Shown piece after piece: positions 23,457-31,101 of a stretch of 42,498 nt of DNA. A program made the position numbers and the translations under genes. Each line of letters begins with the position of its first letter. Position 1 is the stretch's first letter. The DNA is from JBDKVA01 sp039679375 (GTDB taxonomy: Bacteria > Bacillota > Clostridia > Acetivibrionales > DTU013): positions 1 to 42,498 of the forward strand of contig JBDKVA010000036.1 in NCBI GenBank assembly GCA_039679375.1, given 5' to 3'. Under the pieces are notes generated by a model. It did not search any database and had not been told where the DNA came from. It saw only the letters and a program-made list of their open reading frames with translations.

Positions 23457-24287
23457 ATGGCATATACCATAGATGACCTGGAAAACAGCAGGATGACGGG
23501 GTTTAGACCAAGGAATTTATTTGGTAATTTGCTAAAACAATTTTTTGACATCAATGAGGGAATGAAAATTCTTGATTTGGGATGTGGTACGGGCTTTTTC
23601 ACACGGATAATCAAAGAACAGGCGGATGTTTGTATTGTCGGTATGGACATAAACGAAGAACTGTTATGCGGTGCGAAGAGAATTGCTAAGGAGCAGGGGT
23701 TAGATATTGAGTTTAAGGTTGGCGATATTACAAATATCGATTACCCGGATGGTACTTTTGATATTGTTATGTGTGATATTATGCTGGAATGTTTCAGAGA
23801 AAGAATCGACATACCAATCAGAGAGATGAAACGTGTTTGCAGGCCCGGAGGTTTGGTAGCTGCAATTGAACCGTTTTATCAGTCAAGTGTAATGTATGAT
23901 CCATACGTGAGTATTGAACTTAGAGATTTAATCTTAAAGTTTTCAAGGGCAGATAGAGCTTTTGGGGTTGGACCTATGTTGCCGGCTTTATTTCAGAGAG
24001 CAGGTCTGGATAATATTGATATGATAAGCTGGTTTTGGGGAGGGATTAATTGCCAGACACTTGAGTTCGTCTCACCTCAAGACAAGATAAAAAGTATGGG
24101 AGAAAATTTGGAAATTATTAAGCGTGTTCTACCAAAAAGTAAAGCATTATCTGACGAGGAAAAAGAAAAGATTTTAAAATATTATGAGGAAAGGTATAAA
24201 TGTTTTATTAAAGCCCCGGAAAAGCTTAAAAGTGATATGGGAATTTCAGGTCTTCCGGTGTTCATTGCAAAGGGAATGAAAATATAG
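23457..24287 (+). CDS. Class I SAM-dependent methyltransferase
   Basis: The 276-residue protein has a classical motif I, ILDLGCGTGFFTRI near residues 38-51, followed by GMDINEELL near 63 (acidic end of strand 2), the GDITNIDYPDGTFDIVMCDI block near 90-109 and VCRPGGLVAAIEPF near 127. This is a Methyltransf_11/25-type enzyme. The C-terminal hundred residues, with KYYEERYKCFIKAPEKLKSD near the end, probably form a substrate-specific lid. The start at 23457 has AAAAGGAGG upstream, the strongest ribosome binding site in this accessory stretch. The substrate is unknown, and neighbours give no pathway. Confidence 0.85.
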   Translation: MAYTIDDLENSRMTGFRPRNLFGNLLKQFFDINEGMKILDLGCGTGFFTRIIKEQADVCIVGMDINEELLCGAKRIAKEQGLDIEFKVGDITNIDYPDGTFDIVMCDIMLECFRERIDIPIREMKRVCRPGGLVAAIEPFYQSSVMYDPYVSIELRDLILKFSRADRAFGVGPMLPALFQRAGLDNIDMISWFWGGINCQTLEFVSPQDKIKSMGENLEIIKRVLPKSKALSDEEKEKILKYYEERYKCFIKAPEKLKSDMGISGLPVFIAKGMKI

Positions 24288-24372
24288 ATTATTGGTTACA
24301 TAATTAATAGTATCATTCATAACAAAAGAGAGTAAAAATCTGCAAATATTAGGGATACTGAGGCTAAGTGAA

Positions 24373-24936
24373 TTGAAAATAATAATCGGTGCTGGACAAA
24401 CAAAGTATGATGGTTGGATTGCGACCCAAGAAAGTGATTTAAATTTACTTTCTATTTTAGATTGGGAGAAATTATTCAGTAATGAGAGTATTGATGCTAT
24501 GCTTGCAGAACACGTGTGGGAACACATGACTTATAAAGAAGGTATATTGGCTGCAGAGAACTGCTATAAATATTTAAAGCCAGGCGGCTATATTCGTTGC
24601 GCTGTTCCTGATAAAAACTTCCGGAATGAATGGTATCAAAAAATGGTCCGGATTGGAGGTCCAGGACCATCAGACCATCCTGCCGCGACACATAAAATTG
24701 TGTACGATTCCGGAACACTGAAAAGCGTATTTGAAAGTGCAGGATTCGAAGTAACTTTGCTTGAATACTGCGATGAAAACGGAGACTTTCATTTTACATA
24801 TTGGAATGAAAATGATGGCAAAATCGGCAGGTCATTTAGGTATGACACAAGGAATTCTACAGAAAGCCTTGGAATGGTATCAATTATTATTGATGCAAAA
24901 AAGCCACTTATTATAAAATCTAAATTTTCAACATAG
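24373..24936 (+). CDS. Methyltransferase-like protein (COG4627 type)
   Basis: The 187-residue protein resembles the small predicted SAM-dependent methyltransferases of the COG4627 type. The first strand and loop, IIIGAGQTKYDGWI, replace the usual glycine-rich motif I. A histidine-containing AEHVWEHMTYKEG near residue 45 and YLKPGGYIRCAVPD near 68-81 are the recognisable later motifs. It lacks an obvious second acidic strand end, so methyltransferase activity is less sure than for its neighbours. Translation probably starts at the TTG at 24373, with a weak GAGG about ten bases upstream. Substrate unknown. Confidence 0.65.
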   Translation: MKIIIGAGQTKYDGWIATQESDLNLLSILDWEKLFSNESIDAMLAEHVWEHMTYKEGILAAENCYKYLKPGGYIRCAVPDKNFRNEWYQKMVRIGGPGPSDHPAATHKIVYDSGTLKSVFESAGFEVTLLEYCDENGDFHFTYWNENDGKIGRSFRYDTRNSTESLGMVSIIIDAKKPLIIKSKFST

Positions 24937-25087
24937 AAACTTACCTTTAGTTATAGGCGGTTTAATAGAAGACCTCAACAATATTGCAGTGTGAAGAGCA
25001 GCGGGATGCGGTATAGAATAAAGATTATTAATGATACAGAACAAACGTTTGATTTTTGTGTTGCATGTTAGCATTTTATGGTATATA

Positions 25088-25348
25088 ATGGATAAGAATA
25101 AAGCGCAAAGATTTTGTTTTGGCACTATAAATGGCACTAATGACCAATACGATTCTAATCGCATTATAAACATTCTGCGCGAAACACCGCAACTGACATT
25201 TGACGCGCTCGCGGAGCGGTTATCATTATCATGCCGTACAGTATCGCGACTGATGCAGCAATTGCAATGCGAGGGCAAAATCCGTCGTGTCGGCTCACGC
25301 AAAAGAGGTCATTGGGCGGTATTGGGGCAAGAGGATTCACCGCCATGA
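25088..25348 (+). pseudogene. Winged-helix remnant resembling the C-terminus of AlbA_2/RecG-like proteins
   Basis: About 60 residues here (from NRIINILRETPQLTFDALAE through LSCRTVSRLMQQLQCEGKI to VGSRKRGHWAVL) form a winged helix-turn-helix of the kind that closes the large AlbA_2/RecG-like ATPase-type regulators. The N-terminal domains of such proteins are absent, there is no ribosome binding site before the ATG at 25088, and upstream in-frame sequence looks random. I read it as the surviving tail of a larger gene. A free-standing small DNA-binding protein is the alternative. Confidence 0.5.
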
Positions 25349-25524
25349 AAGTAACGAAGCGGGATATAAAATAGTTGGTGCTCCTGAATTATTACCCGAC
25401 ACAACGATAGTATTAGCTTGAAGAGTGAAGTCATATATGTAAGATATTACGGTGTAAAGGTACTTTTTTCGGAGGGTGGATCCAGAAATTAAGTATCGTA
25501 ATGGTATTTCATAGGAGGATGATC

Positions 25525-25851
25525 ATGGGCAGAATGTTTTCAGCGATAATTTGCTGGTTTTTAGCATTGATTTTTATTTGTATCAGTACATACTCTTACA
25601 AGAGAAAAAAGCCCATGAATTTCTGGTAAACTTCTACTGTAAGTGAAAAAGAGATCAGAGATATCCCATCATATAACAGAGCCAATGCGATTATGTGGAA
25701 CGTATATGGTCTGGTATTTATTATCATTGGGATTATTGGGTTTACCGGGCATGCTGCCGCAGCAGGATACTTCGTGCTGATTGCTGCTTTTTTCGGTATA
25801 CCGGTTTTGATTTTTACTTATAGCCGAATATATAATAAATATAAAAACTGA
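25525..25851 (+). pseudogene. Small membrane protein gene interrupted by one in-frame TAA
   Basis: Translation from the ATG at 25525 (AGGAGG at 25512-25517) gives 34 residues with a membrane segment (MFSAIICWFLALIFICISTY) and ends at TAA, 25627-25629, after PMNFW. The same frame continues open for 73 more codons with two more membrane segments and ends at TGA, 25849-25851. Downstream residues (VSEKEIRDIPSYNRANAIMW) look like a normal conserved continuation of a three-helix membrane protein, known in Clostridia as a short hypothetical family. One substitution thus splits a gene of about 108 codons. Read-through cannot be excluded but nothing in the sequence suggests it. Confidence 0.7.
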
Positions 25852-25897
25852 ATGTAGGCGTTTGTCTATAATTAATAGTTAAAGTGAAGAGGGTATT

Positions 25898-26209
25898 ATG
25901 AAAAAAGTGAAGATAACAGTTTTGAAAAAACATTTTTATGAGGATTTGGCAGATACCTACCTCACAGAAGGGCGTACTGCTGGTCCATGCCCTATGCTTG
26001 AAGAGGGGGATACTTTTTTATTCGAAGGAGGCGCTGTTATGCCGAAAGGGTTCTGCCCCTGGGCCTGGATCGATATTTACGCAGGGGTTAGCGCTATTTC
26101 GGCAGGCGCCGCTTACTCTCCCTGGTACAATAAAGATGGCTTGCAAATACTCTGCTGTACGGATGGTGTTCGGCCTGTTATTTTCTCAGTTGAAGCTGTC
26201 GATGAATAA
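25898..26209 (+). CDS. TIGR04076-family protein
   Basis: The 103-residue protein matches the TIGR04076 family. The characteristic order is present: KKVKITVLKKHFYEDLADTY at the N-terminus, GPCPMLEEGDTFLFEG near 29-44, PKGFCPWAWIDIY near 49-61 and the terminal CCTDGVRPVIFSVE near 87-100. The three conserved cysteine positions in GPC, FCPW and CCTDG may bind a metal or be redox-active. The function of the family is unknown. The start follows GAGGG. A GC-rich non-coding block with repeat D follows directly. Confidence 0.85.
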   Translation: MKKVKITVLKKHFYEDLADTYLTEGRTAGPCPMLEEGDTFLFEGGAVMPKGFCPWAWIDIYAGVSAISAGAAYSPWYNKDGLQILCCTDGVRPVIFSVEAVDE

Positions 26210-26248
26210 TTATGTACGTGCGGCACGCCACACTGATTCGATGGGTTG

Positions 26249-26342
26249 GACGCCGTTAGGGGAAGGGCTTCGCAGGTCCAGTTCATCGGCGTCGCGACTG
26301 CTGGGTTCTTATATGCAATATAGCCTGCCGGACGCCGCCACG
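26249..26342 (+). repeat. GC-rich non-coding block with inverted repeats and repeat D, copy 2
   Basis: The roughly 210-bp gap between the TIGR04076 gene and the GNAT gene is GC-rich, unlike the genes around it. It contains GACGCCG at 26249-26255, its reverse complement CGGCGTC at 26287-26293, and GACGCCG again at 26331-26337, so alternative hairpins can form. Positions 26319-26342 match 23365-23388 at 20 of 24 bases. It looks like the remnant of a mobile or recombination-related element, but no recombinase gene is present. Confidence 0.5.
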
Positions 26343-26420
26343 CGCTCCACCTCGCGGCTTGGGCGATAAACGATGCTGCGCGTAATTTTATTAATATATT
26401 ATTGAAATGGAGTGGGTTTC

Positions 26421-27263
26421 ATGTATGAAGCTGTGAGCGGAAATACATACTTAGCAAAAAGGATTGTACGAAATTATAGCGATATGATGTTTGCCGGGGT
26501 CGTAGCTGGAAATAATTCCGGTCGGATATGGGTTGACGGCCTGGAAAACCCTGCCTCAGCTTTAGTATGGTCTGAAGGATTGGAATGCTTCCAGTTCATG
26601 GGCCGCAGCTCTAATGAAATATTTAATAATGGACTGAAAACATTTATTAATACTATAATCATTCGTTTTCTTAAGGAGAAGAATCTAAAATTTTTTGAGT
26701 ATGCGGCAGACAGTGAAGAGTGGTATCCAATAATTAATTGTGCATTATCCGATAAGGAAGTAAAAGAGGATTGGCAGCGTGTATATAGGCCAGGTAGCAA
26801 AACATTGAAAGATAAGGAAATAATTATCCCAAAGCCATATTATTTATACTCGATTGACGAAAGATTTTTTTCTGCTATGAAATATGATATGAAGATAAAT
26901 AATCCTGAATTTCTAATAAAATACATCGAACAATTTTGGGGCTCGATGGAGATTTACCATAAATTGGGGAGCGGTTATCTGGCAGTAAGCGGAGATGAAA
27001 TAGTCAGTTTTGCAATAGCCTCGGCTTTGTATGAAAAAACTGCTTCCATCGGCGTAGAAACTTTAGAAAATCACAGAAGAAAAGGATTGGCAAGTACGCT
27101 GGTAAAAGCATTGTTAAAAGAGCTATACGAAAAGGATTGCAATATATGGTGGGATTGCATGGAAAGCAATATTGGGTCTCAAAAGACTGCGGAGAGCGCA
27201 GGCTTAATACCAGACCATAAGTATAAAGTATGCTGGTTCAATTTTAAGAAAATCCGGCCTTGA
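26421..27263 (+). CDS. GNAT N-acetyltransferase (ZmaR-type family)
   Basis: The 280-residue protein fits the GNAT acetyltransferase family PF12746, which includes the zwittermicin A resistance protein ZmaR. The acetyl-CoA binding region is in the C-terminal third: YLAVSGDEIVSFAIASALYE near residues 189-208, then SIGVETLENHRRKGLASTLV near 213-232, where the RRKGLA loop matches the GNAT motif A. The N-terminal half is the less conserved substrate domain. The ATG at 26421 follows GGAG by nine bases; an in-frame GTG at 26412 is too close. It could modify a small molecule such as an antibiotic, but this is inference from one family member. Confidence 0.82.
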   Translation: MYEAVSGNTYLAKRIVRNYSDMMFAGVVAGNNSGRIWVDGLENPASALVWSEGLECFQFMGRSSNEIFNNGLKTFINTIIIRFLKEKNLKFFEYAADSEEWYPIINCALSDKEVKEDWQRVYRPGSKTLKDKEIIIPKPYYLYSIDERFFSAMKYDMKINNPEFLIKYIEQFWGSMEIYHKLGSGYLAVSGDEIVSFAIASALYEKTASIGVETLENHRRKGLASTLVKALLKELYEKDCNIWWDCMESNIGSQKTAESAGLIPDHKYKVCWFNFKKIRP

Positions 27264-27285
27264 CTCCGCCGTGTGGATGGGGAGT
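27260..27285 (+). repeat. Second copy of the TTGACTCCG MerR-promoter-like element
   Basis: The sequence from GCCTTGACTCCG through CGTG and GGA matches the element at 21601 closely, differing by a few transitions. Here it overlaps the end of the GNAT gene and the second dyad arm is degraded, so it is probably not an active promoter. The two copies bracket the accessory stretch of 21.6-27.3 kb. Confidence 0.4.
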
Positions 27286-27427
27286 GTGCCATCCATCCGA
27301 TAGCAATGTAGTTCAGTAAGGGGGCCCGGAACAAAGGCATGTAAGCTGAAATGGGGCAATTGGCGGCGCGTCCGTGTGCCGGCTTTTTGGAGATGGATTT
27401 GGGAGAATATCAATGCGGGAGGTAAAT

Positions 27428-28252
27428 ATGAGTGAAAAAATTGAACCTTATAAAGATATTGCGTTAATATATGATGAGGTAAGGCCAAGCTATCCGGAGC
27501 AACTGATTAAAGATATTATTGAAACAACAAATATAAAGCCAAATAGTACACTTCTGGAGATAGGAGCGGGAACAGGGAAAGCGACCGTCCAATTTGCAGA
27601 AAGAGGGTTTATGATCCATGCGATAGAGATCGGAAAAGATATGGGTGAAATTTTAAAAGAAAAATGTCGTATATACCCCAATGTTTCTGTGGAAATAGCA
27701 TCATTTGAAGACTGGCTTCCGCAACATAATTGTAAATATGATATGATTTTCTGTGCGCAAGCGTTTCATTGGCTTGATGCTGCCATCAAATATAAAAAGT
27801 GTCATAGCCTTTTAAAGAAAGATGGCCATCTTATATTGTTTTGGTATAATGCGAGCGGAGAAGAGACGGAAGAAACAAAAAAAATAAACCAAAAGATTAA
27901 TGAGATCATTTATAAATATGTTGATAGGCCGTATGGCGAAAAAAAAGCGCCGGAAAGAATTACTCATTCCGGAGTATATAAGAATGATGAAAGAAAAGCT
28001 GAAATAGAAGATTCAAATTTATTTGAGATTTTAGATATATTTCATTACTGTACTGAAATTAAAAATAATGCAGAGCAATTCTTGAAAGCTCAAAAATCAA
28101 TACCTTCATTTGCTTCAATTCTTGATGGGCTAGATGATAAAACCATACAAAAGATGGATGAAGAGATAAAAAGTGAAATCGACAAAAACGGGGGATGTAT
28201 CGGGACAATTTTTAATTACTCACTTTACATAACAAAACGAATATTCGCATAA
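27428..28252 (+). CDS. Class I SAM-dependent methyltransferase
   Basis: The 274-residue protein has motif I as LLEIGAGTGKATVQFAERG near residues 41-59, an acidic strand-2 end in HAIEIGKDM near 64, and MIFCAQAFHWLDAAIKYKKC near 103-122, followed by LLKKDGHLILFWYN. The AQAFHW segment is typical of Methyltransf_11 proteins of the trans-aconitate/YcgJ-like group common in Firmicutes. The start at 27428 has GGGAGG upstream; earlier in-frame starts to 27374 lack one. It is the last of the accessory methyltransferases and is followed by repeat C. Substrate unknown. Confidence 0.85.
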   Translation: MSEKIEPYKDIALIYDEVRPSYPEQLIKDIIETTNIKPNSTLLEIGAGTGKATVQFAERGFMIHAIEIGKDMGEILKEKCRIYPNVSVEIASFEDWLPQHNCKYDMIFCAQAFHWLDAAIKYKKCHSLLKKDGHLILFWYNASGEETEETKKINQKINEIIYKYVDRPYGEKKAPERITHSGVYKNDERKAEIEDSNLFEILDIFHYCTEIKNNAEQFLKAQKSIPSFASILDGLDDKTIQKMDEEIKSEIDKNGGCIGTIFNYSLYITKRIFA

Positions 28253-28321
28253 ATAGTATACCGGCCAAGGTAATACATATGAAAAACTTGTGACCCAATT
28301 CTTTTTTCAATGTATATATTA

Positions 28322-28415
28322 ATTGAATGAAATTTTCTAAACGCCTGGCTGCGCAAGCATCATAGAATCGCCGCTGTTTGCGTAGCCATTCGTAAAGAAA
28401 ATTAGTTCATTCAAT
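28322..28415 (+). repeat. Repeat C, copy 1 (94 bp)
   Basis: The element has terminal inverted repeats (ATTGAATGAAATTTTCT at the left, AGAAAAT and TTCATTCAAT at the right) and an inner hairpin, CTGCGCAAGCA with TGTTTGCGTAG. Copy 2 at 32155-32248 has the same length. Its right end supplies the TGA stop codon (28407-28409, minus strand) of the neighbouring DUF1700/DUF4097 gene. The rest of this gap shows nothing else. Confidence 0.85.
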
Positions 28416-29714
28416 ATAGTTGATAAAGATACTGCCTCTTATAGTCTCGAGAATAATGCTGCTGCTACTGTCTTGAGCTGAAACCTTATACTCTTGGCCG
28501 TCAGCGGTTTTTACGCCGACATTCGCACCCTCAGACTGTATGATGCCGGTCGAGGTGGCTGCCGTTATTGCGGCAGGCTTGGCGCCGCTGCCGGGCTCCA
28601 GGTATATATTGCCGGTGTATGTTTTAACCGTAATGTTGAAGCTTGTGCTGTCAATATAAACGAAGCCTCCCCGGCTTACAAGCTCCAGCGCTTCGGGAGC
28701 AAATCCTTCCGGCAGGGAAATGATTATTTCAGAGCTGTTTTCATGTAATGAGATAAAAGAAAACAAAGGTAATCTTCCGTTGGACTTTTCTGAAAAAGTC
28801 AATTGTCCATCCTTACAGATGGTTTCCGGTTCCAGCCAATCCGGCTGTCCATAGGATATTTCAATTTTATCGGAATTTCCTTTTTCCAGCCTTATGTTGG
28901 TGTGTGCTGTCTCGATTCGGATTTTTTTCACAGAAGCAGCGTCATATTTCCATTCCTGCACAGTGATCCCGACAGGATCCATACTGTTAAAGATTGTAAA
29001 AAGCCTGGTTGGCAAGCCTGAAACAAGAGTAATCAAAAGACTCGCAAGAATAGTGACAAGGCATATTTTCAGCGGTAAACCGGAGTTGCTTTTTCGCTTT
29101 TCCTGGCTTTCATGGATCACAGCAGTTGATTTGTGTGATTTATTCAGCATACGCCCGACCAGGCCTGAGGACAATTGTATGAAGAGCCTGCAAAGCTTAT
29201 AAAAGCCAATGGCTGACAGCATGCAAACAGCTGCAAAAAATATTCCGCTGCTTACCGTACCGATAATCTCGCTTATATAATTAGAAGGAATTTTTACAGC
29301 CTCGTATATGAATGCCGAAATAACCACGCAGGCTGCAGCAGCTGAAGCGATAGCCCCCAGGAAGAGCAGGAGCGCTATGCCGTAGGTTGTAAAAATAAAA
29401 AGAGAAAACATAAGGATCGAAAACGGTCTGGTTATTCCGAGATACGCGTATTTTAGCACTTTAGAGTAATTTTTCAATCCCGGATTGTTCTGTGCTTTTC
29501 GTATGCTTGTTTCTGCTTTTATCATTGCTGCCATTTTTACTGCCGGATCAAGGCGGGAAAGAATTTCCTCCGCACTTTTACCTTCCTCAAGAGCATCACT
29601 GATATATTCTTCATAATATTCCATGGCCTCTTTGATCTCATTTTCAGGAAATCCGGCCAGTTCAAGCTTCAGTTCATCCAAAAACGCCTTTATCCTGTCA
29701 TCCATTTTCTTCAT
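28407..29714 (-). CDS. DUF1700/DUF4097 membrane protein, PadR-coupled
   Basis: The protein of about 435 residues begins with a DUF1700-type cytoplasmic helical region (FLDELKLELAGFPENEIKEA, then MEYYEEYISDALEEGKSAEE), continues with four or five membrane segments between about 90 and 250, and ends in a DUF4097-type beta-strand domain (from IRIETAHTNIRLEKGN, through SRGGFVYIDSTSFNITVKTY, to RGSIFINYIE). This DUF1700-plus-DUF4097 arrangement behind a PadR gene is common in Firmicutes and is thought to act in envelope-stress sensing. Start codons at 29714 and 29705 are both possible; either overlaps or abuts the PadR gene, so the pair is coupled. Its stop codon lies within repeat C. Confidence 0.85.
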   Translation of the reverse strand: MKKMDDRIKAFLDELKLELAGFPENEIKEAMEYYEEYISDALEEGKSAEEILSRLDPAVKMAAMIKAETSIRKAQNNPGLKNYSKVLKYAYLGITRPFSILMFSLFIFTTYGIALLLFLGAIASAAAACVVISAFIYEAVKIPSNYISEIIGTVSSGIFFAAVCMLSAIGFYKLCRLFIQLSSGLVGRMLNKSHKSTAVIHESQEKRKSNSGLPLKICLVTILASLLITLVSGLPTRLFTIFNSMDPVGITVQEWKYDAASVKKIRIETAHTNIRLEKGNSDKIEISYGQPDWLEPETICKDGQLTFSEKSNGRLPLFSFISLHENSSEIIISLPEGFAPEALELVSRGGFVYIDSTSFNITVKTYTGNIYLEPGSGAKPAAITAATSTGIIQSEGANVGVKTADGQEYKVSAQDSSSSIILETIRGSIFINYIE

Positions 29715-30018
29715 CACCGCCTGTTACATAATCAATTACTTTTTTCAGCTCCAAGAGTTCAGTTTTATATTCATTAAAGCGTAAAATCCCGGCAGGCATT
29801 ATTTTGTAATAACGCCTGAGACGGCCGGAATATTCCGCCGAGTATGTTTCAAGACAGCCCTGTGCTTCAAGCCTTCTGAGAACGGGGTAGAGAGCCGACT
29901 CCGATGTCTCCATGAGACTTGTGACTTCCTGCGTCAGCTTATATCCGTATGTGTCGCCCTTTATTAAAATATAAAGAACACAGGCATCCAACAGCCCTTT
30001 TTTCATCTGGGCATCCAA
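29698..30018 (-). CDS. PadR-family transcriptional regulator
   Basis: This 106-residue PadR regulator has the winged-helix pattern KGLLDACVLYILIKGDTYGY, then ESALYPVLRRLEAQGCLETY and GRLRRYYKIMPAG. Such short PadR proteins repress an adjacent membrane-protein operon, here the overlapping DUF1700/DUF4097 gene. Translation probably starts at TTG 30018: GGAGG at 30027-30031 is eight bases away, while the first in-frame ATG (30006) is too far. Confidence 0.92.
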   Translation of the reverse strand: MDAQMKKGLLDACVLYILIKGDTYGYKLTQEVTSLMETSESALYPVLRRLEAQGCLETYSAEYSGRLRRYYKIMPAGILRFNEYKTELLELKKVIDYVTGGDEENG

Positions 30019-30120
30019 TATGATAACCTCCTTGCTGCCACTTCTCTTATATAAACAATTTACCTTAAATACTCAAATGATTCAAGTTAAATTCATAGCC
30101 GGAAGTTTTCGGGCAGACTC

Positions 30121-30999
30121 CTACAGAGTATATTTTATACCGCACATCCTTTCGGACAGATCCCACAGTCTCGCACCGGCTTCCTCAAGCTGTGAATAGC
30201 GGCTTGGCTTCAGAGGTTTGCAATCCTTCCAGTATACCTCGCATGTCTGCCGGGCAGTAGGTTCTGCGGCGAGGAAGGAGATTGAAAGGGCTGGCTGCTC
30301 CACCGGTGTTCCTTTGCTGCTTCTCATTTTCCATACCTTTTTGACGATACCGCCCGTGCCTTTCAATCCTATTTCCGTATTCACCAGCCCCGGATCGGCG
30401 GCAAAAGCCAGGATACTGCTTCCGTTTTTCTTCAGGCGCCTGTTCAGCTCTGTTGCAAACAGTACATTTGCCAGTTTGGATTGTTTGTAAGCCAGCAGGC
30501 AGTTGTAATGCTTCCTGAGTAATACGTCCTTCCAGTGGATCCTGGTCCTGTAGTGTGAACCGGAGCTTACTACAATGACCGTCCCCTCCTGCGATTGCTG
30601 AAGAAGCGGTAAAAGCTCATATGTCAGCCGGAACGGTGCAAGATGGTTCACAGCGAATTGAAGCTCAAAGCCGTCTACAGTAGATATATACCAGCTAGAG
30701 ACGGTACCTGCACTGTTGATCAGCACATCTATATGGGTCATACCTTCAGCAGCCAGCTTTTCATATATATCGGCAGCAAGCCTTTTAACCTCGCTGAGGG
30801 AAGATAGATCCGCCGTCAGGTAGTGAAGCCTGGCATGAGGGTAAATATGCCTGATTTCCTCTTCCGCTTTTATGCAGCGTTCTTTTGACCGGCCTGTCCC
30901 GACGACATAAGCGCCTCTGCTAGCCAGTTCCTTTGCGGTTGCCAGTCCGATCCCCGAAGTGGCTCCCGTTATTACAATGATCTTATCCAATTCATACAT
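30121..30999 (-). CDS. Short-chain dehydrogenase/reductase (retinol dehydrogenase-like)
   Basis: The 292-residue SDR has the cofactor loop TGATSGIGLATA near residues 10-21, the NSAG motif (VLINSAGTVSSWY) near 88, a serine in VVSSGSHYR and the catalytic YKQSK near 171. The lack of an acidic residue at the end of the second strand and the GTGRSKERC segment suggest NADP(H). It resembles the WWOX/retinol-dehydrogenase-like branch. The start at 30999 follows GGAGG. A second SDR lies just upstream in the same direction (31102-31911, 102 bp apart), so both are likely cotranscribed. Substrate unknown. Confidence 0.87.
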   Translation of the reverse strand: MYELDKIIVITGATSGIGLATAKELASRGAYVVGTGRSKERCIKAEEEIRHIYPHARLHYLTADLSSLSEVKRLAADIYEKLAAEGMTHIDVLINSAGTVSSWYISTVDGFELQFAVNHLAPFRLTYELLPLLQQSQEGTVIVVSSGSHYRTRIHWKDVLLRKHYNCLLAYKQSKLANVLFATELNRRLKKNGSSILAFAADPGLVNTEIGLKGTGGIVKKVWKMRSSKGTPVEQPALSISFLAAEPTARQTCEVYWKDCKPLKPSRYSQLEEAGARLWDLSERMCGIKYTL

Positions 31000-31101
31000 G
31001 GAAATAAACCTCCTTTTTATAGATGCCTTCAGAGGATGCAAACCTCTGCAAGTATAAGGGCGCGCGCTGCACATCCGCAAAATCGGAATGGGCACCCCGG
31101 G

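Noticed and set aside
24334..24356. Possible further remnant of repeat A (TAAAAATCTGCA followed by ATTAG)
   Set aside because: Only about 19 AT-rich bases match, without the inverted ends, so chance similarity is likely.
26218..26345. Integron attC-like site suggested by CGTTAGGGG and GC-rich inverted repeats
   Set aside because: No matching RYYYAAC partner site and no integrase gene; the consensus GTTRRRY is not fully met. Kept only as a GC-rich repeat.
30106..30124. Possible end of repeat A (GCAGACTCCTA)
   Set aside because: The match to GCGGACTCCTA is short and no second arm is visible, so I did not list it as a feature.
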